DNA of 43,551 nucleotides. It comes from Candidatus Zipacnadia bacterium (GTDB taxonomy: Bacteria; Armatimonadota; Zipacnadia; Zipacnadales; UBA5352). Under the pieces are notes generated by a model. That model ran no database searches, was not told the DNA's origin, and worked only from the letters and a program-made list of their open reading frames with translations. The position numbers and the translations under genes are program-made. This document shows positions 1-7,539 of this stretch, piece after piece; the stretch's first letter is position 1, and every line of letters starts with the position of its first letter. Location of the stretch: assembly GCA_029821265.1 (NCBI GenBank), contig JALGTR010000002.1, positions 1 to 43,551 on the forward strand. Reading direction: 5' to 3'.

Positions 1-10
1 ACGGACACGC

Positions 11-51
11 CGCGATAAATGGAACGGGGAATCGCGATAAGTGGGTCGCGA
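11..51. promoter_or_regulatory. Left-end transposase binding sites (tandem)
   Basis: A 12-base motif CGCGATAARTGG occurs at 11-22 and again at 33-44, exactly 22 bases apart. The inner copy continues into ATAAGTGGGTCGCGA (37-51), which is repeated perfectly and inverted at 43417-43431. Tandem ~22-bp sites at each end are the arrangement MuA-type transposases recognise. The role is inferred; the repeats are direct observation. Confidence 0.75.
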
Positions 52-111
52 CTTCGGTTGGGCCGGGAGGGGTGTGAAGGGGTGAAAATGGGGCGGGAGG
101 GCAGGTAGTTG

Positions 112-130
112 AAAAAAAACCTCGGAGGGG
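112..130 (-). terminator. Possible terminator of the leftward operon
   Basis: Read on the minus strand, a short CCT/AGG stem is followed directly by eight T residues (A8 at 112-119). The stem is weak, but the T-tract lies just beyond the last leftward gene, which ends at 144, where a terminator is expected. Confidence 0.35.
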
Positions 131-143
131 AAACAAACGCTGT

Positions 144-284
144 CTATGGGGTAGCGGGGAGCTTGGCCAGCTTGGATTCGACGTCGAGCATCTCGCATGT
201 TTCGGGGTCGAGGATGAGAGCCTTTTCGAGATACGCCCGCGTCTGGGCGGCCAGATCGGGACGGCTTGCCGAGAAGAACATCAT
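144..284 (-). CDS. Small hypothetical protein, 46 aa
   Basis: The gene starts at the first ATG of an ATGATG whose inner TGA is the stop of the upstream leftward gene, so the two are probably translationally coupled. The protein has a helical stretch, YLEKALILDPE, that resembles the second helix of a TPR unit, but it is too short to be a TPR domain alone. No function is recognised. It is the distal gene of the repressor-linked leftward operon and would be expressed in lysogeny if that operon is. Confidence 0.5.
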   Translation of the reverse strand: MMFFSASRPDLAAQTRAYLEKALILDPETCEMLDVESKLAKLPATP

Positions 285-793
285 GGCAGGGCGAGCGTGC
301 GCTTTTCGGCGGCATCGAAGAATTGTAGCGATGGGGTCGAGCCTGCCGTGCCCAATAGGGCTCTGCGCCGAGCGCGGGCATCGTAGAACGCCAGTGACGA
401 TACGTCGTCCTGGCAGCCCAGAATCACCCCCCGCCGGCCTGTTGTGCCCAACATCGCCAGGCTGCATACGCGGTTGGGCGCGAGCGAGAGCTGCACCCGC
501 TCTGTCCCGTCGGGGTCGCTCAGTCCCATCATTGCACTCCCGTCTATCACGCCCATGCTCACCCTCGGGTTTTCCTGCGCATCGAAGAACCCCAGCATCA
601 CGTCGCCCCCCTTGGTCCCCATCATCGCCCGCTTGGTTCCCTTCTCATCGACGAGCACGATATACCGCGCGTACAACACATCGTAGGTGATCTTGTTCGC
701 TCCCACTGCCTCCCGCGGCCGGAGCCATTCCGAGATCCCCGCCCCGATCACCACGCCCAGCGCGACCAGTCCGACCGTTGCGAGACGTTGCAT
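281..793 (-). CDS. Membrane-anchored repeat protein of unknown function, 170 aa
   Basis: The N-terminus (residues 1-22) is a hydrophobic segment after MQR, so the protein is a signal-anchored or exported product. The rest is a run of short units of the form V-x-D-x-x-G-x-x-R-x-x-(M/L)-G with alternating hydrophobics, for example around DEKGTKRAMMG, DPDGTERVQLS and DARARRRALLG; this suggests a beta-rich repeat fold. The ATG lies 2 bases after the repressor stop, with GGAGG overlapping the repressor end, so it is co-transcribed with the repressor. Position and likely lysogenic expression suggest a conversion (moron) gene acting at the cell envelope. No homologue is recognised. Confidence 0.7.
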   Translation of the reverse strand: MQRLATVGLVALGVVIGAGISEWLRPREAVGANKITYDVLYARYIVLVDEKGTKRAMMGTKGGDVMLGFFDAQENPRVSMGVIDGSAMMGLSDPDGTERVQLSLAPNRVCSLAMLGTTGRRGVILGCQDDVSSLAFYDARARRRALLGTAGSTPSLQFFDAAEKRTLALP

Positions 794-795
794 CG

Positions 796-1581
796 CTATC
801 CCTCCTGAGAAAACAAGTCCATCGCCACGAACACCACCCGCCCGACGATCGCCTCGGGGGCAACCACCAATCTGCCGTGCGCGGGGTTAGCGGGATCGAG
901 CATCAGCACGTCGCCGACCTGCTCGACGTATCGGATCGCGACCGACTCGGCAACCTCGGGGTCCAGCCTGGCCGCGATGATGCGGCGGCCCTTCCACTTG
1001 GCCGCGGCGATCTCTGGCGAGCGGTCGTCGTGATCGATCACAGCGATCGAGCCGCGCAGGATCGTTGGCTCCATACTGTCGTCCGGCACACGCATCGCCG
1101 AGAGCGTGTGCCCCTCTGGCAACACCCCCCGGCGCACGACCACCGCGCCGTCCTCGGCCCCCTCCCTAGTACAAGCTATGCACCTATACTCCTCATCGTC
1201 GCCCACGGGTTCTCCCTCTCGCGCAAAACGCCACACGTGCTCGACCGATTCCCCCCGCGCCTCGGCCGCCCGCACGCGAGCCGCCACCCGCTCCAGTTCT
1301 TCCGCGACGGACATCTGCGGTTCTTCGCCCTGGTAGGCCTCCGCCCTCTCTTTCACCCGCTCGGGGAACGCCTCCCCCTCGCCTGTCAGCAGCCACCGCG
1401 GATCACATTGCGTCTGCGTAACAATCGAGCGGATGTGGTCCGCGTCCGGTGTTGCGCCGCGGGTCCATCGCTGCACCGTGGCGGTCGCCACGCCGACGGA
1501 CCGACCAAACGCAGCCATGCCACGAGCCCCGTGGAAATGTTCCACTAAGGCGGTGATTCTGTCGGATAGTGAGGTCTCCAT
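796..1581 (-). CDS. Phage repressor, HTH + S24/LexA-like domain
   Basis: A 261-residue CI-type repressor. Residues ~5-55 form an HTH region (GRSVGVATATVQRWTRG) and the C-terminal half is an S24 domain with the serine in DDSMEP (S169). ATG 1581 is preceded by GGAGG at good spacing; an upstream ATG would add an unlikely hydrophobic leader. It is divergent from the Ner-like gene across a strong promoter, the usual lysis/lysogeny switch. Odd: aligned by eye with LexA, the place of the catalytic lysine (VKR in LexA) reads AIRY, with no lysine at or near that position, so self-cleavage may be lost. Confidence 0.88.
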   Translation of the reverse strand: METSLSDRITALVEHFHGARGMAAFGRSVGVATATVQRWTRGATPDADHIRSIVTQTQCDPRWLLTGEGEAFPERVKERAEAYQGEEPQMSVAEELERVAARVRAAEARGESVEHVWRFAREGEPVGDDEEYRCIACTREGAEDGAVVVRRGVLPEGHTLSAMRVPDDSMEPTILRGSIAVIDHDDRSPEIAAAKWKGRRIIAARLDPEVAESVAIRYVEQVGDVLMLDPANPAHGRLVVAPEAIVGRVVFVAMDLFSQEG

Positions 1582-1659
1582 ATTCGCCTCCCCCCCCAAA
1601 CATGTGGCTGCCAAAAGAACCGCGGCGACAGAAAAAGTGCGTAGCCGCAAGTTTTCCGC

Positions 1660-1687
1660 TTGACTCCTGTTGCGCCTGCGGTATAAT
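1660..1687 (+). promoter_or_regulatory. Early rightward sigma70-type promoter
   Basis: TTGACT (1660-1665) and a perfect TATAAT (1682-1687) are separated by 16 bases. It lies between the divergent repressor and the Ner-like gene and points into the early operon. Predicted start is near 1694, within the operator dyad. Confidence 0.85.
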
Positions 1688-1705
1688 TAGGTGTGTTCAA
1701 ACCTA
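1688..1705. promoter_or_regulatory. Probable operator dyad over the early start site
   Basis: The 18-base sequence beginning TAGGTGTG and ending AAACCTA is a dyad matching at 7 of 9 symmetric positions. It begins right after the -10 box, so a repressor or Ner protein bound here would block early transcription. Which protein binds is not decided by the sequence. Confidence 0.55.
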
Positions 1706-1731
1706 TGCCACCGGCAAAAGGAGTATATCAC

Positions 1732-1932
1732 ATGAACGGGAGGAAGGTCAAACGGATTCGCAAGAAGATGATCGACAGGGGCATCCCGTCAGTCTCTGCT
1801 CTTGCGCGACAGATAGGGGAAGACCAGAGCTACGTATCCAGGATATTGAAGGGCAAGCGCAAAGCCGACCACATCAGAAAAAAGATTGCGCAGGCGCTAC
1901 GTCTCCCACCCCAAGCTCTCGACGTAGCATAG
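1732..1932 (+). CDS. Ner/Cro-like HTH regulator, 66 aa
   Basis: A small basic DNA-binding protein, first gene of the early operon. The HTH core is SALARQIGEDQSYVSRILKG (about residues 22-41), a Cro/CI-type helix-turn-helix. ATG 1732 follows AAGGAG at good spacing; an in-frame GTG at 1693 lies at or before the predicted transcription start and is rejected. By position it corresponds to Mu Ner, which damps early and repressor transcription. The DNA target is probably the dyad at 1688-1705. Confidence 0.8.
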   Translation: MNGRKVKRIRKKMIDRGIPSVSALARQIGEDQSYVSRILKGKRKADHIRKKIAQALRLPPQALDVA

Positions 1933-1958
1933 TCCCCAACTCAACAGGAGGAGCGGTG

Positions 1959-2108
1959 ATGGATACCCTGTCGTCTGTTCTGGCCGTCGCTGTCAGTGCC
2001 GCTGTGATTATCACCAGCTTGATGTATTTAGAGGTGCTCATTCTCTCCAGAGACATCCGCACTTCTCTTGCCCATTTGAAGGAAATCATTCTGAGGGGAG
2101 GGGGCTGA
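1959..2108 (+). CDS. Small membrane protein, 49 aa
   Basis: Good ribosome site (AGGAGGAG) before ATG 1959. Residues ~5-30 are hydrophobic (one membrane helix), followed by a charged helical tail ending RGGG. The stop overlaps the next start (TGATG), so the two small membrane genes are coupled. No family recognised. Confidence 0.6.
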   Translation: MDTLSSVLAVAVSAAVIITSLMYLEVLILSRDIRTSLAHLKEIILRGGG

Positions 2109-2293
2109 TGGTTCGTAGCTTCTTCGTCAAGTTCGCCACCTACGTCGCCCTGATCGTTCTGTATCTGGAGATGTGGTGGCTGGTGACCGAGTTCGGCGGC
2201 CAGTCCATGGGCGCCGACTACGTGTTGTTCTGTGCGACCGCGACCCTCGGTGTCGCCGCCGCCGGTGTGGCCGATCTCACGATTCGATTCTAA
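2108..2293 (+). CDS. Small two-helix membrane protein, 61 aa
   Basis: Start overlaps the previous stop by one base. Two hydrophobic segments (about residues 8-27 and 38-55) with WW in the first suggest a membrane hairpin. It sits in the early operon, so a lysis role is less likely than an effect on the host envelope or superinfection; that is speculation. No family recognised. Confidence 0.6.
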   Translation: MVRSFFVKFATYVALIVLYLEMWWLVTEFGGQSMGADYVLFCATATLGVAAAGVADLTIRF

Positions 2294-2306
2294 GGAGGAG
2301 TGGTGG

Positions 2307-3218
2307 ATGGTAGAAGACAAAAAGACCGCGGCAGATGGCACACAAGTTGCTACCCATGGCGACACGTCGCCATCGAATCCCCCCACATTGGTGCAAAACC
2401 AAAGGAAACATGGCGGCGTGTCGCCATCGGGGTCGCTTTGCGACGCAAAGCGTGTGCCGCTGCAAGATCAGGAATTCTGCCGGGCAATGGGCAGGCTCGA
2501 TGCCACGGGCATATTCGAGCAGATCAGCGCCGCGTTTTCGACCGCCGAACTCAAGAGCGTCCGCGACAACAAGCTCTATCTGCGCGGTGGCTACAAATCG
2601 TTCGAGGATTTCGTCGACGCGGAGCTGCCACTGGCTCGACGCACCTACGAGGAGCGCATCCAGAACTTCGAGACGCTCGGCCCGAAGTTCGTCCAGTGGG
2701 CTGACCGCAACAAGCTGACCGTCCGCGTGATGCGCTCCCTCCGCCAGCTCCCCGCCGGCGAGATCAAGAAGTTCTGCGGTCGAGTCGAGCGCGGCGAGGC
2801 GACAGACGAAGAACTCGTCGCCATGGCCTACGACTACCACCGCCGAACAGAGGAACAGCGCGAGGTCGAGCAATCCCTCCTGCGCCAGGGCGAGAAGATC
2901 GGCTACCTCCAAGACAAGGCCAAGAAGGGCGGCGAGGAAATCGCCAAACGCGACGAGGACATCAAGAAGCTCAAGGCCGAACTCAAGATCGCCCAGAACC
3001 CGAAGAGCCTCACCGAGGAGCAGAAGGCCAAGGCTTGCGCCGACGCCAAGCAGCATTTCCACCGGGGCTTGAGTCTCGTTCGCGGGATTGATCTCTCCGA
3101 TGCCGATGTGCATCTCCGGGCCAGCGTCGTCGGGATGCTCGCCGAGGCCACCACCGCGCTGACCAACTACGAGCGGCTGTATCACCTCGAGGCGGTCGAG
3201 GGGAGGGACGACGAATGA
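2307..3218 (+). CDS. Early coiled-coil protein, 303 aa, unknown role
   Basis: ATG 2307 is preceded by AAGGAGG at 8 bases. Residues ~60-180 form a helical domain (IFEQISAAFST, LYLRGGYKSFEDFVD, LPLARRTYEERIQ) that resembles DNA-binding/DUF3102-like phage proteins in which a helix-turn-helix follows an SxxDFV-type motif. Residues ~190-250 are Lys/Glu-rich coiled coil (GEEIAKRDEDIKKLKAELK). The N-terminal ~50 residues are low complexity and are encoded by palindromic DNA (see repeat at 2356). The gene overlaps the ASCH gene by ATGA. DNA binding is inferred only. Confidence 0.7.
   Translation: MVEDKKTAADGTQVATHGDTSPSNPPTLVQNQRKHGGVSPSGSLCDAKRVPLQDQEFCRAMGRLDATGIFEQISAAFSTAELKSVRDNKLYLRGGYKSFEDFVDAELPLARRTYEERIQNFETLGPKFVQWADRNKLTVRVMRSLRQLPAGEIKKFCGRVERGEATDEELVAMAYDYHRRTEEQREVEQSLLRQGEKIGYLQDKAKKGGEEIAKRDEDIKKLKAELKIAQNPKSLTEEQKAKACADAKQHFHRGLSLVRGIDLSDADVHLRASVVGMLAEATTALTNYERLYHLEAVEGRDDE
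2356..2452. repeat. Palindromic elements within a coding region
   Basis: ATGGCGACACGTCGCCAT at 2356-2373 is itself a dyad and recurs inverted with one mismatch at 2410-2427. The loop between them holds a smaller hairpin (TTGGT 2388-2392, ACCAA 2398-2402). A separate perfect palindrome CGCTTTGCG-A-CGCAAAGCG follows at 2434-2452. All are read through in frame in the N-terminus of the gene starting at 2307. They look like inserted dispersed palindromes and not native protein sequence. Confidence 0.6.
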
Positions 3219-3664
3219 AGGCGCTCACCATCAAGCAACCCTGGGCCGCGCTGATCGCGGCCGGCTACAAGACCATGGAAGTCCGCTCATGGAAGACCGA
3301 CTACCGCGGGCCGATCGCCATCCATGCGGGCATGAGCTTCGACGAGAACGCTCTCCCGGTCATCCTCGATCACGCTACACGCCACGGGGTCATGGACATG
3401 CATCTCCCTCTCTGCTCAGTGGACGTCGGCGCGGTTGTCGCCGTTGCCGAGCTGGCCACGGTCAAGGCCCTCTATGGCCACGGCTACCACAAGGCGGCGC
3501 TCTGCGATTATGACATCGATGGCGGGCAGTATGGCTGGGTGCTGAATTGCGTCAGACCCCTGGTCCGCCCGGTCGTTTGTCGGGGCGCTCAGCGGCTGTG
3601 GGAATTGAGCGAGAGACAAGTGGAGGCGGTGAACCGTAGGCTTGGCGCAGGAGCGACGGCCTAA
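3215..3664 (+). CDS. ASCH-domain protein, 149 aa
   Basis: The N-terminus has the ASCH signature: IKQPWAALIAAGYKTMEVRSW with a basic strand after it, then YRGPIAIHAG. ASCH domains are RNA-binding or act on modified nucleosides or nucleotides; many phages carry one near replication genes. It overlaps the preceding gene (ATGA) and its stop overlaps the transposase start (TAATG), so it belongs to the transposition operon. A regulatory RNA-binding role is one possibility. The family call is firm, the role is not. Confidence 0.85.
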   Translation: MKALTIKQPWAALIAAGYKTMEVRSWKTDYRGPIAIHAGMSFDENALPVILDHATRHGVMDMHLPLCSVDVGAVVAVAELATVKALYGHGYHKAALCDYDIDGGQYGWVLNCVRPLVRPVVCRGAQRLWELSERQVEAVNRRLGAGATA

Positions 3665-5289
3665 TGCCGCGCCAGCTCGCAACCAACCAGTTCGCCGCGC
3701 TGCTCGCCGAGTGGGAGGCCGCGCCCTTCGGCACGAAGGGCCGCGTGATCGACGCGTGGGCCGCGACTACCGGGCGGTCGCGGTCCGCGCTCGCGCGTGA
3801 GATCGCCCGACGCGCCGGCCGCACGCGCAGCCCCCGCGCGGACGCGGGGCAATACTCCGATGCCGAGGAGGCCGCCTACCAGGAGGTGCTCACCTGCATT
3901 ATGAAGCACTCGCCCGACGCCAAGCCCAACGGCCGGGGGCGCTGGTATCCGACCGAGATGGCCGTCGCCAAGTGCGAGCGCGATGGCCGTCTCGAGCCGG
4001 GCGAGATGAGCGTCTCCAAGTTCCATCGCATGACCAAGCGGATCGACGGACGCCGCCTGCGCAACGCATCCCACCGATTCGAGGCCGAGCGCTCGAATGA
4101 GCTGCACCAGATCGACTCCTCGGGCAGTGAATACCTCCGCCCGCTCGAACGCGACGGCGACGACTGGGTGCTGGAGATCACGTCCCGCTCGGGCGGCGCC
4201 TGGAAAAACAAGCGCACCGGCGAGCGCATGGGGCTGTGGATCACGAACGTCGTCGACGACCACAGCCGCGTGGTCAGTGGCCGCTACTCATGCTACCCCG
4301 GCGAGAGCGCGACCATGGTGATCGAGGCGCTCATGGAGATCTGGGGTGCGTTCGACTCGCTCCTGGCGCTCCAGGGGATCCCCGAGCATGTCTACTGCGA
4401 CCACGGGCCGTTCCAGAACTCAGCGCAGGGCAAAGCCTTCGCCGAGAGCCTCGGGTTCGAGTTCCTCGGCGCCAGGCCGGGCAACTCACGCGCACGCGGC
4501 AAGGTCGAGGGCAACTTCCGCACGATGTGGCGGCGCTTCGAGATGGACCTGCTTGGCCGCGAGGGCGAGCACATCAAGCTCAGCGAACTCAATGAGCTTT
4601 ACGTGCACTACCTCGCGCAGATGCAGGCCAAGTCACACCCGTGGTATCGCGATCAGTCGCGGCTCGACGTGTATCTCGCCGGCCTTGGCGAGGTGCGCGC
4701 CCTGCCCGACGACGCAGCCGCGGCCGCGTTCAACACCGAAGACAGGTATGTCCGGCCCGATCGGCTTGTGTGGTATCGCAATGGGCGCTACGAAGCCCCG
4801 GGCAGGCTGGTTCGCCAGAGGATCAAGGTGCACCGCATGGGCGACGGCCGGCTCGTGGGCGAGAGCGCGGACGGCGAGACGTTCGACCTCGAACCCTACG
4901 AACTCAACCGCATCGGCGAGTTCAGCGCGGACAAGTTGACTCTCGCGGAGCGCGCCAACGCGGCCGCGGCGGACCAGACCTACAGCATCACCTACGACGA
5001 GCGCCCAGCGCAGACCCACGTGGTCGCACGCCCCAGCGCGCCCGTCGAGAACGCATCCCCGATCGCGCAGCACGACCGGGGCGCTAACTTCGCGAACGCG
5101 GAGGAGGCGAAGGCCGCGATGGCGAGCATGATCGGCTGCGCGATCGAAGACATGAGCGCGGAGGCGCAACGCCTCGTCAAGGTCGCCGTCGAGCACTCGC
5201 TTGATCGGCGCTGGGTGCTGCGGTTCGCCGCGGACCTGAGCGGGATGCGTGAAGAGGAAGAGGAGCGGTTCAAGGTGGTGAGAGCATGA
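3664..5289 (+). CDS. Mu-type DDE transposase (MuA family)
   Basis: A 541-residue integrase-fold transposase that would cut and join the phage ends. Catalytic acids are visible as D151 (HQIDSSG), D246 (VYCDHGPF) and E282 (RGKVEGNF), with the D-35-E spacing of the retroviral-integrase superfamily. A beta-barrel Mu-type C-terminal region follows (about 340-430), then an acidic tail. The N-terminal ~130 residues probably bind the end sites at 11-51 and 43417-43458. The MuB-type ATPase lies 2.3 kb downstream, with five small genes between, a looser arrangement than in Mu. Shorter than MuA (663 aa). Confidence 0.95.
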   Translation: MPRQLATNQFAALLAEWEAAPFGTKGRVIDAWAATTGRSRSALAREIARRAGRTRSPRADAGQYSDAEEAAYQEVLTCIMKHSPDAKPNGRGRWYPTEMAVAKCERDGRLEPGEMSVSKFHRMTKRIDGRRLRNASHRFEAERSNELHQIDSSGSEYLRPLERDGDDWVLEITSRSGGAWKNKRTGERMGLWITNVVDDHSRVVSGRYSCYPGESATMVIEALMEIWGAFDSLLALQGIPEHVYCDHGPFQNSAQGKAFAESLGFEFLGARPGNSRARGKVEGNFRTMWRRFEMDLLGREGEHIKLSELNELYVHYLAQMQAKSHPWYRDQSRLDVYLAGLGEVRALPDDAAAAAFNTEDRYVRPDRLVWYRNGRYEAPGRLVRQRIKVHRMGDGRLVGESADGETFDLEPYELNRIGEFSADKLTLAERANAAAADQTYSITYDERPAQTHVVARPSAPVENASPIAQHDRGANFANAEEAKAAMASMIGCAIEDMSAEAQRLVKVAVEHSLDRRWVLRFAADLSGMREEEEERFKVVRA

Positions 5290-5438
5290 AGCTGCCCCAC
5301 ATGCGCACCAAGACCCTCACCGTGCTCGCCGTTGAGCAGCAGATGTATTTCTTCGTCTGGAACGCCAGGCATACGTTCATGGTCCGGTGGCCGGTCGGCG
5401 GCTTCACCGCGATCACGCCCAAGAACAGCGCGAACTGA
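5286..5438 (+). CDS. Hypothetical protein, 50 aa
   Basis: ATG overlaps the transposase stop (ATGA), arguing for coupled expression. The product is basic and aromatic (MYFFVWNARH, FMVRWPVGGF). No domain recognised. A small DNA-binding or accessory role in transposition is possible from position only. Confidence 0.5.
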   Translation: MKLPHMRTKTLTVLAVEQQMYFFVWNARHTFMVRWPVGGFTAITPKNSAN

Positions 5439-5452
5439 AACCAGGAGGAACA

Positions 5453-5998
5453 ATGGACGAGCAGCGACTGATCTTTGTGGACTGCGATGGCGTGCTGGCG
5501 GACTTCGTCGGCGGCGTGCGCCGAGTATGGCATCGGAGCGACCTGGTCCCAGAGCAATACGACCTGGCCGAGCAGCTCGGCCTGACCCTCGAGGAGTTCT
5601 GGGGCACGATCGACAGGCTCGGGCCGGCCTTCTGGTCGCAGCTCGAGGCCTACCCATGGGCGGTCTCGCTCTGGGGCGCGGCACAGAACGCCGGCGAGGC
5701 CTACATCCTCACGCAGCCGTCGCTGTCCCCCGCGTGCGCCGCTGGCAAGACCGAGTGGATCGCCCGCGAGCTGGGCACGCGGAAGTATCTGCTCGCCCCA
5801 CACAAAGCCGCGTGCGCCCGGCCTGGCGCACTGCTCATCGACGACAACGAGGCCAACTGCCGCGAGTGGGAAGCCCGCGGCGGCACGGCCTGGCTTTTCC
5901 CCCAGCCCTGGAACGGCTCGGCCCTGCAGGCCTGGGACGTGATCAACGGACTCGTCAAGCTCTCGCTCAAGGGCGAGCTGGAACCTTTGGTGGCATAA
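5453..5998 (+). CDS. HAD-type 5'(3')-nucleotidase-like protein
   Basis: A 181-residue cytosolic protein with the HAD nucleophile motif DCDGVLADF (D10, D12) and a late acidic motif LLIDDNEANC typical of the magnesium-binding C-terminal site. Size and motifs match the short 5'(3')-deoxyribonucleotidase family (NT5C), which dephosphorylates dNMPs. In a phage it would adjust nucleotide pools during replication or supply nucleosides. AGGAGG precedes ATG 5453. Specificity cannot be read from sequence. Confidence 0.85.
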   Translation: MDEQRLIFVDCDGVLADFVGGVRRVWHRSDLVPEQYDLAEQLGLTLEEFWGTIDRLGPAFWSQLEAYPWAVSLWGAAQNAGEAYILTQPSLSPACAAGKTEWIARELGTRKYLLAPHKAACARPGALLIDDNEANCREWEARGGTAWLFPQPWNGSALQAWDVINGLVKLSLKGELEPLVA

Positions 5999-6008
5999 GG
6001 AGCAACAG

Positions 6009-6953
6009 ATGGGCCGTGTAATCATGACGGATGCCCTACAACCCCACAAGCCCGTCCGCTCACCCATCCCCTGGTTCGGCGGCAAGTGCCGCCAGGCCAA
6101 GCGGATCATCACCCACTTCCCGCGCCATCACACCTACGTCGAGCCCTACGGCGGCGCGGCCAGCGTGCTGCTCCGCAAGCCGCCATCGCCCGTCGAGGTC
6201 TACAACGATCTCGACAGCGGGCTCGTGACGTTCTTCCGCGTGCTGCGCGACGAGACCATGCGCACCGAGCTGATCCAGCGGCTCGACCTCACGCCATACA
6301 GCCGCGAGGAGTTGTATACCTGCCGCGACGCTACCGGCGGCAGCCAGGTCGAGAGGGCGTGGAGATTTGTCGTGATCGCAGGTCAGAGCTTCTCGGCCGA
6401 GTCCGTGGGGCGCGGGGCCAGCTGGGGCTACGATCGCAAGGGATCGCATCGCGGCATGGCAGGCAACTGCTCCAAGTGGTTGTCGGCCATTGACCGTATC
6501 CCCGAGACCGCGACGCGCCTGCGCATGGTGCAGATCGAGCATCGGCCCGCGCTCGACGTGATCGGCCGCTTCGACACGGCCGACACACTGTTCTATCTCG
6601 ACCCGCCCTATGTATCGGCCACGCGCCGCAACGGCGAGTATGCCCACGAGATGACCGAGGCCGATCACGCCGAGCTGGTCGACGCACTGCTCGGCATCGA
6701 TGGCATGGCCGTGCTCAGCGGCTACCGCACGCCGGTCTACGAGCCGCTCGAGGCCGCCGGCTGGGAGCGGGTCGAGCATCGCGTCCACTGCCATGCCGCC
6801 GGCCGTACCCGCGGAACGGGCATGCTCGGCGCCGGCTCGGCCTCACACCACACGCGCACTGAGTGCCTTTGGATCAACCCCCTGGCCCAAGACCGCCGCG
6901 AGGGAGCGGCGCTCGGACAGCAGTCATTATTCCCCGCGGAGGCGCGAGCGTGA
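6009..6953 (+). CDS. Dam-type (D12 class) adenine methyltransferase
   Basis: A 314-residue enzyme with the D12-class motifs in order: PWFGGK (21-26), YVEPYGGAAS with the SAM-site EPYGGA (45-50), FxxLR region, and catalytic DPPY (198-201). It would methylate N6 of adenine in a short DNA site, protecting the phage from restriction or marking replication. AAGGAG precedes ATG 6009. It is one of two DNA methyltransferases in the phage, the other being at the far right. Recognition sequence unknown. Confidence 0.92.
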   Translation: MGRVIMTDALQPHKPVRSPIPWFGGKCRQAKRIITHFPRHHTYVEPYGGAASVLLRKPPSPVEVYNDLDSGLVTFFRVLRDETMRTELIQRLDLTPYSREELYTCRDATGGSQVERAWRFVVIAGQSFSAESVGRGASWGYDRKGSHRGMAGNCSKWLSAIDRIPETATRLRMVQIEHRPALDVIGRFDTADTLFYLDPPYVSATRRNGEYAHEMTEADHAELVDALLGIDGMAVLSGYRTPVYEPLEAAGWERVEHRVHCHAAGRTRGTGMLGAGSASHHTRTECLWINPLAQDRREGAALGQQSLFPAEARA

Positions 6954-7014
6954 ACCTTTTCTGCATTCTCCAACGCGACTCGCGCCTCTGCACAATTCAA
7001 CAGGAGGAACCCTC

Positions 7015-7230
7015 ATGGGCGAAGACGTGGTGATGAACGCGACAACCGCGGCGCTTGTGCGCGATGCGCTCAAACTCGGCAGCAGACGCGATGCTCGCCA
7101 GCGCGTGCGTGTGGCCTGCAGCCGAGCGCTCAAGGCCATGGACAACCACATGGCCATCCGCGACGAGCCGACCGACGACGTGAACGAGGACAGTAAACCC
7201 AAGCCCAAGGCCAAGAAGCCGCGGAAATAG
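7015..7230 (+). CDS. Small basic-tailed hypothetical protein, 71 aa
   Basis: AGGAGG precedes ATG 7015. Residues 10-45 are helical and Arg-rich; the tail is a Lys/Pro stretch (PKPKAKKPRK), like histone H1-type tails, so nucleic-acid binding is plausible. No family recognised. Confidence 0.6.
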   Translation: MGEDVVMNATTAALVRDALKLGSRRDARQRVRVACSRALKAMDNHMAIRDEPTDDVNEDSKPKPKAKKPRK

Positions 7231-7241
7231 AACTCCCTTCT

Positions 7242-7511
7242 ATGACCTACTGGCTAATCATAATCAGACGCGGTCGTGTAGTGCGCATCTACGACAGCCT
7301 GTTGCCAAACATGATCCCTGACCGGGCACTCGACATGATGGTGGTGGGCGCCGTGGAGGAGATGGGGCTGTGCTCAAATTGCCCAGTGGCGAGACATTGC
7401 CATGTGCTACAGCCAGTCGCCAACACGAGGAAAGTATATCGCAAGTTGTGCCCAGTCTTGTTTCACGACGCCGTGCGCCCTCGCTCTTGGCGCGTGGAAG
7501 AGTTGGCTTGA
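7242..7511 (+). CDS. Cys-rich hypothetical protein, 89 aa
   Basis: The product contains C-S-N-C, then C-H and a later C-P (CSNCPVARHCHV ... KLCPV), a pattern able to bind zinc or an iron-sulphur cluster. The N-terminus YWLIIIRRG is a hydrophobic strand. No clear ribosome site: the CCTT before ATG is poor, so expression may depend on the gene before, which ends 11 bases upstream. The region is less GC-rich than its neighbours. Confidence 0.5.
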   Translation: MTYWLIIIRRGRVVRIYDSLLPNMIPDRALDMMVVGAVEEMGLCSNCPVARHCHVLQPVANTRKVYRKLCPVLFHDAVRPRSWRVEELA

Positions 7512-7539
7512 CCTTATCCCTTAGAGAGGAGCTGCGGTG

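Noticed and set aside
281..1650. Large plus-strand open frames across the repressor region (for example 778-1548)
   Set aside because: Compositions are His/Arg/Pro-rich and antisense to recognised domains.
1693..1731. GTG 1693 as start of the Ner-like protein
   Set aside because: It coincides with the predicted transcription start and operator, and ATG 1732 has the good ribosome site.
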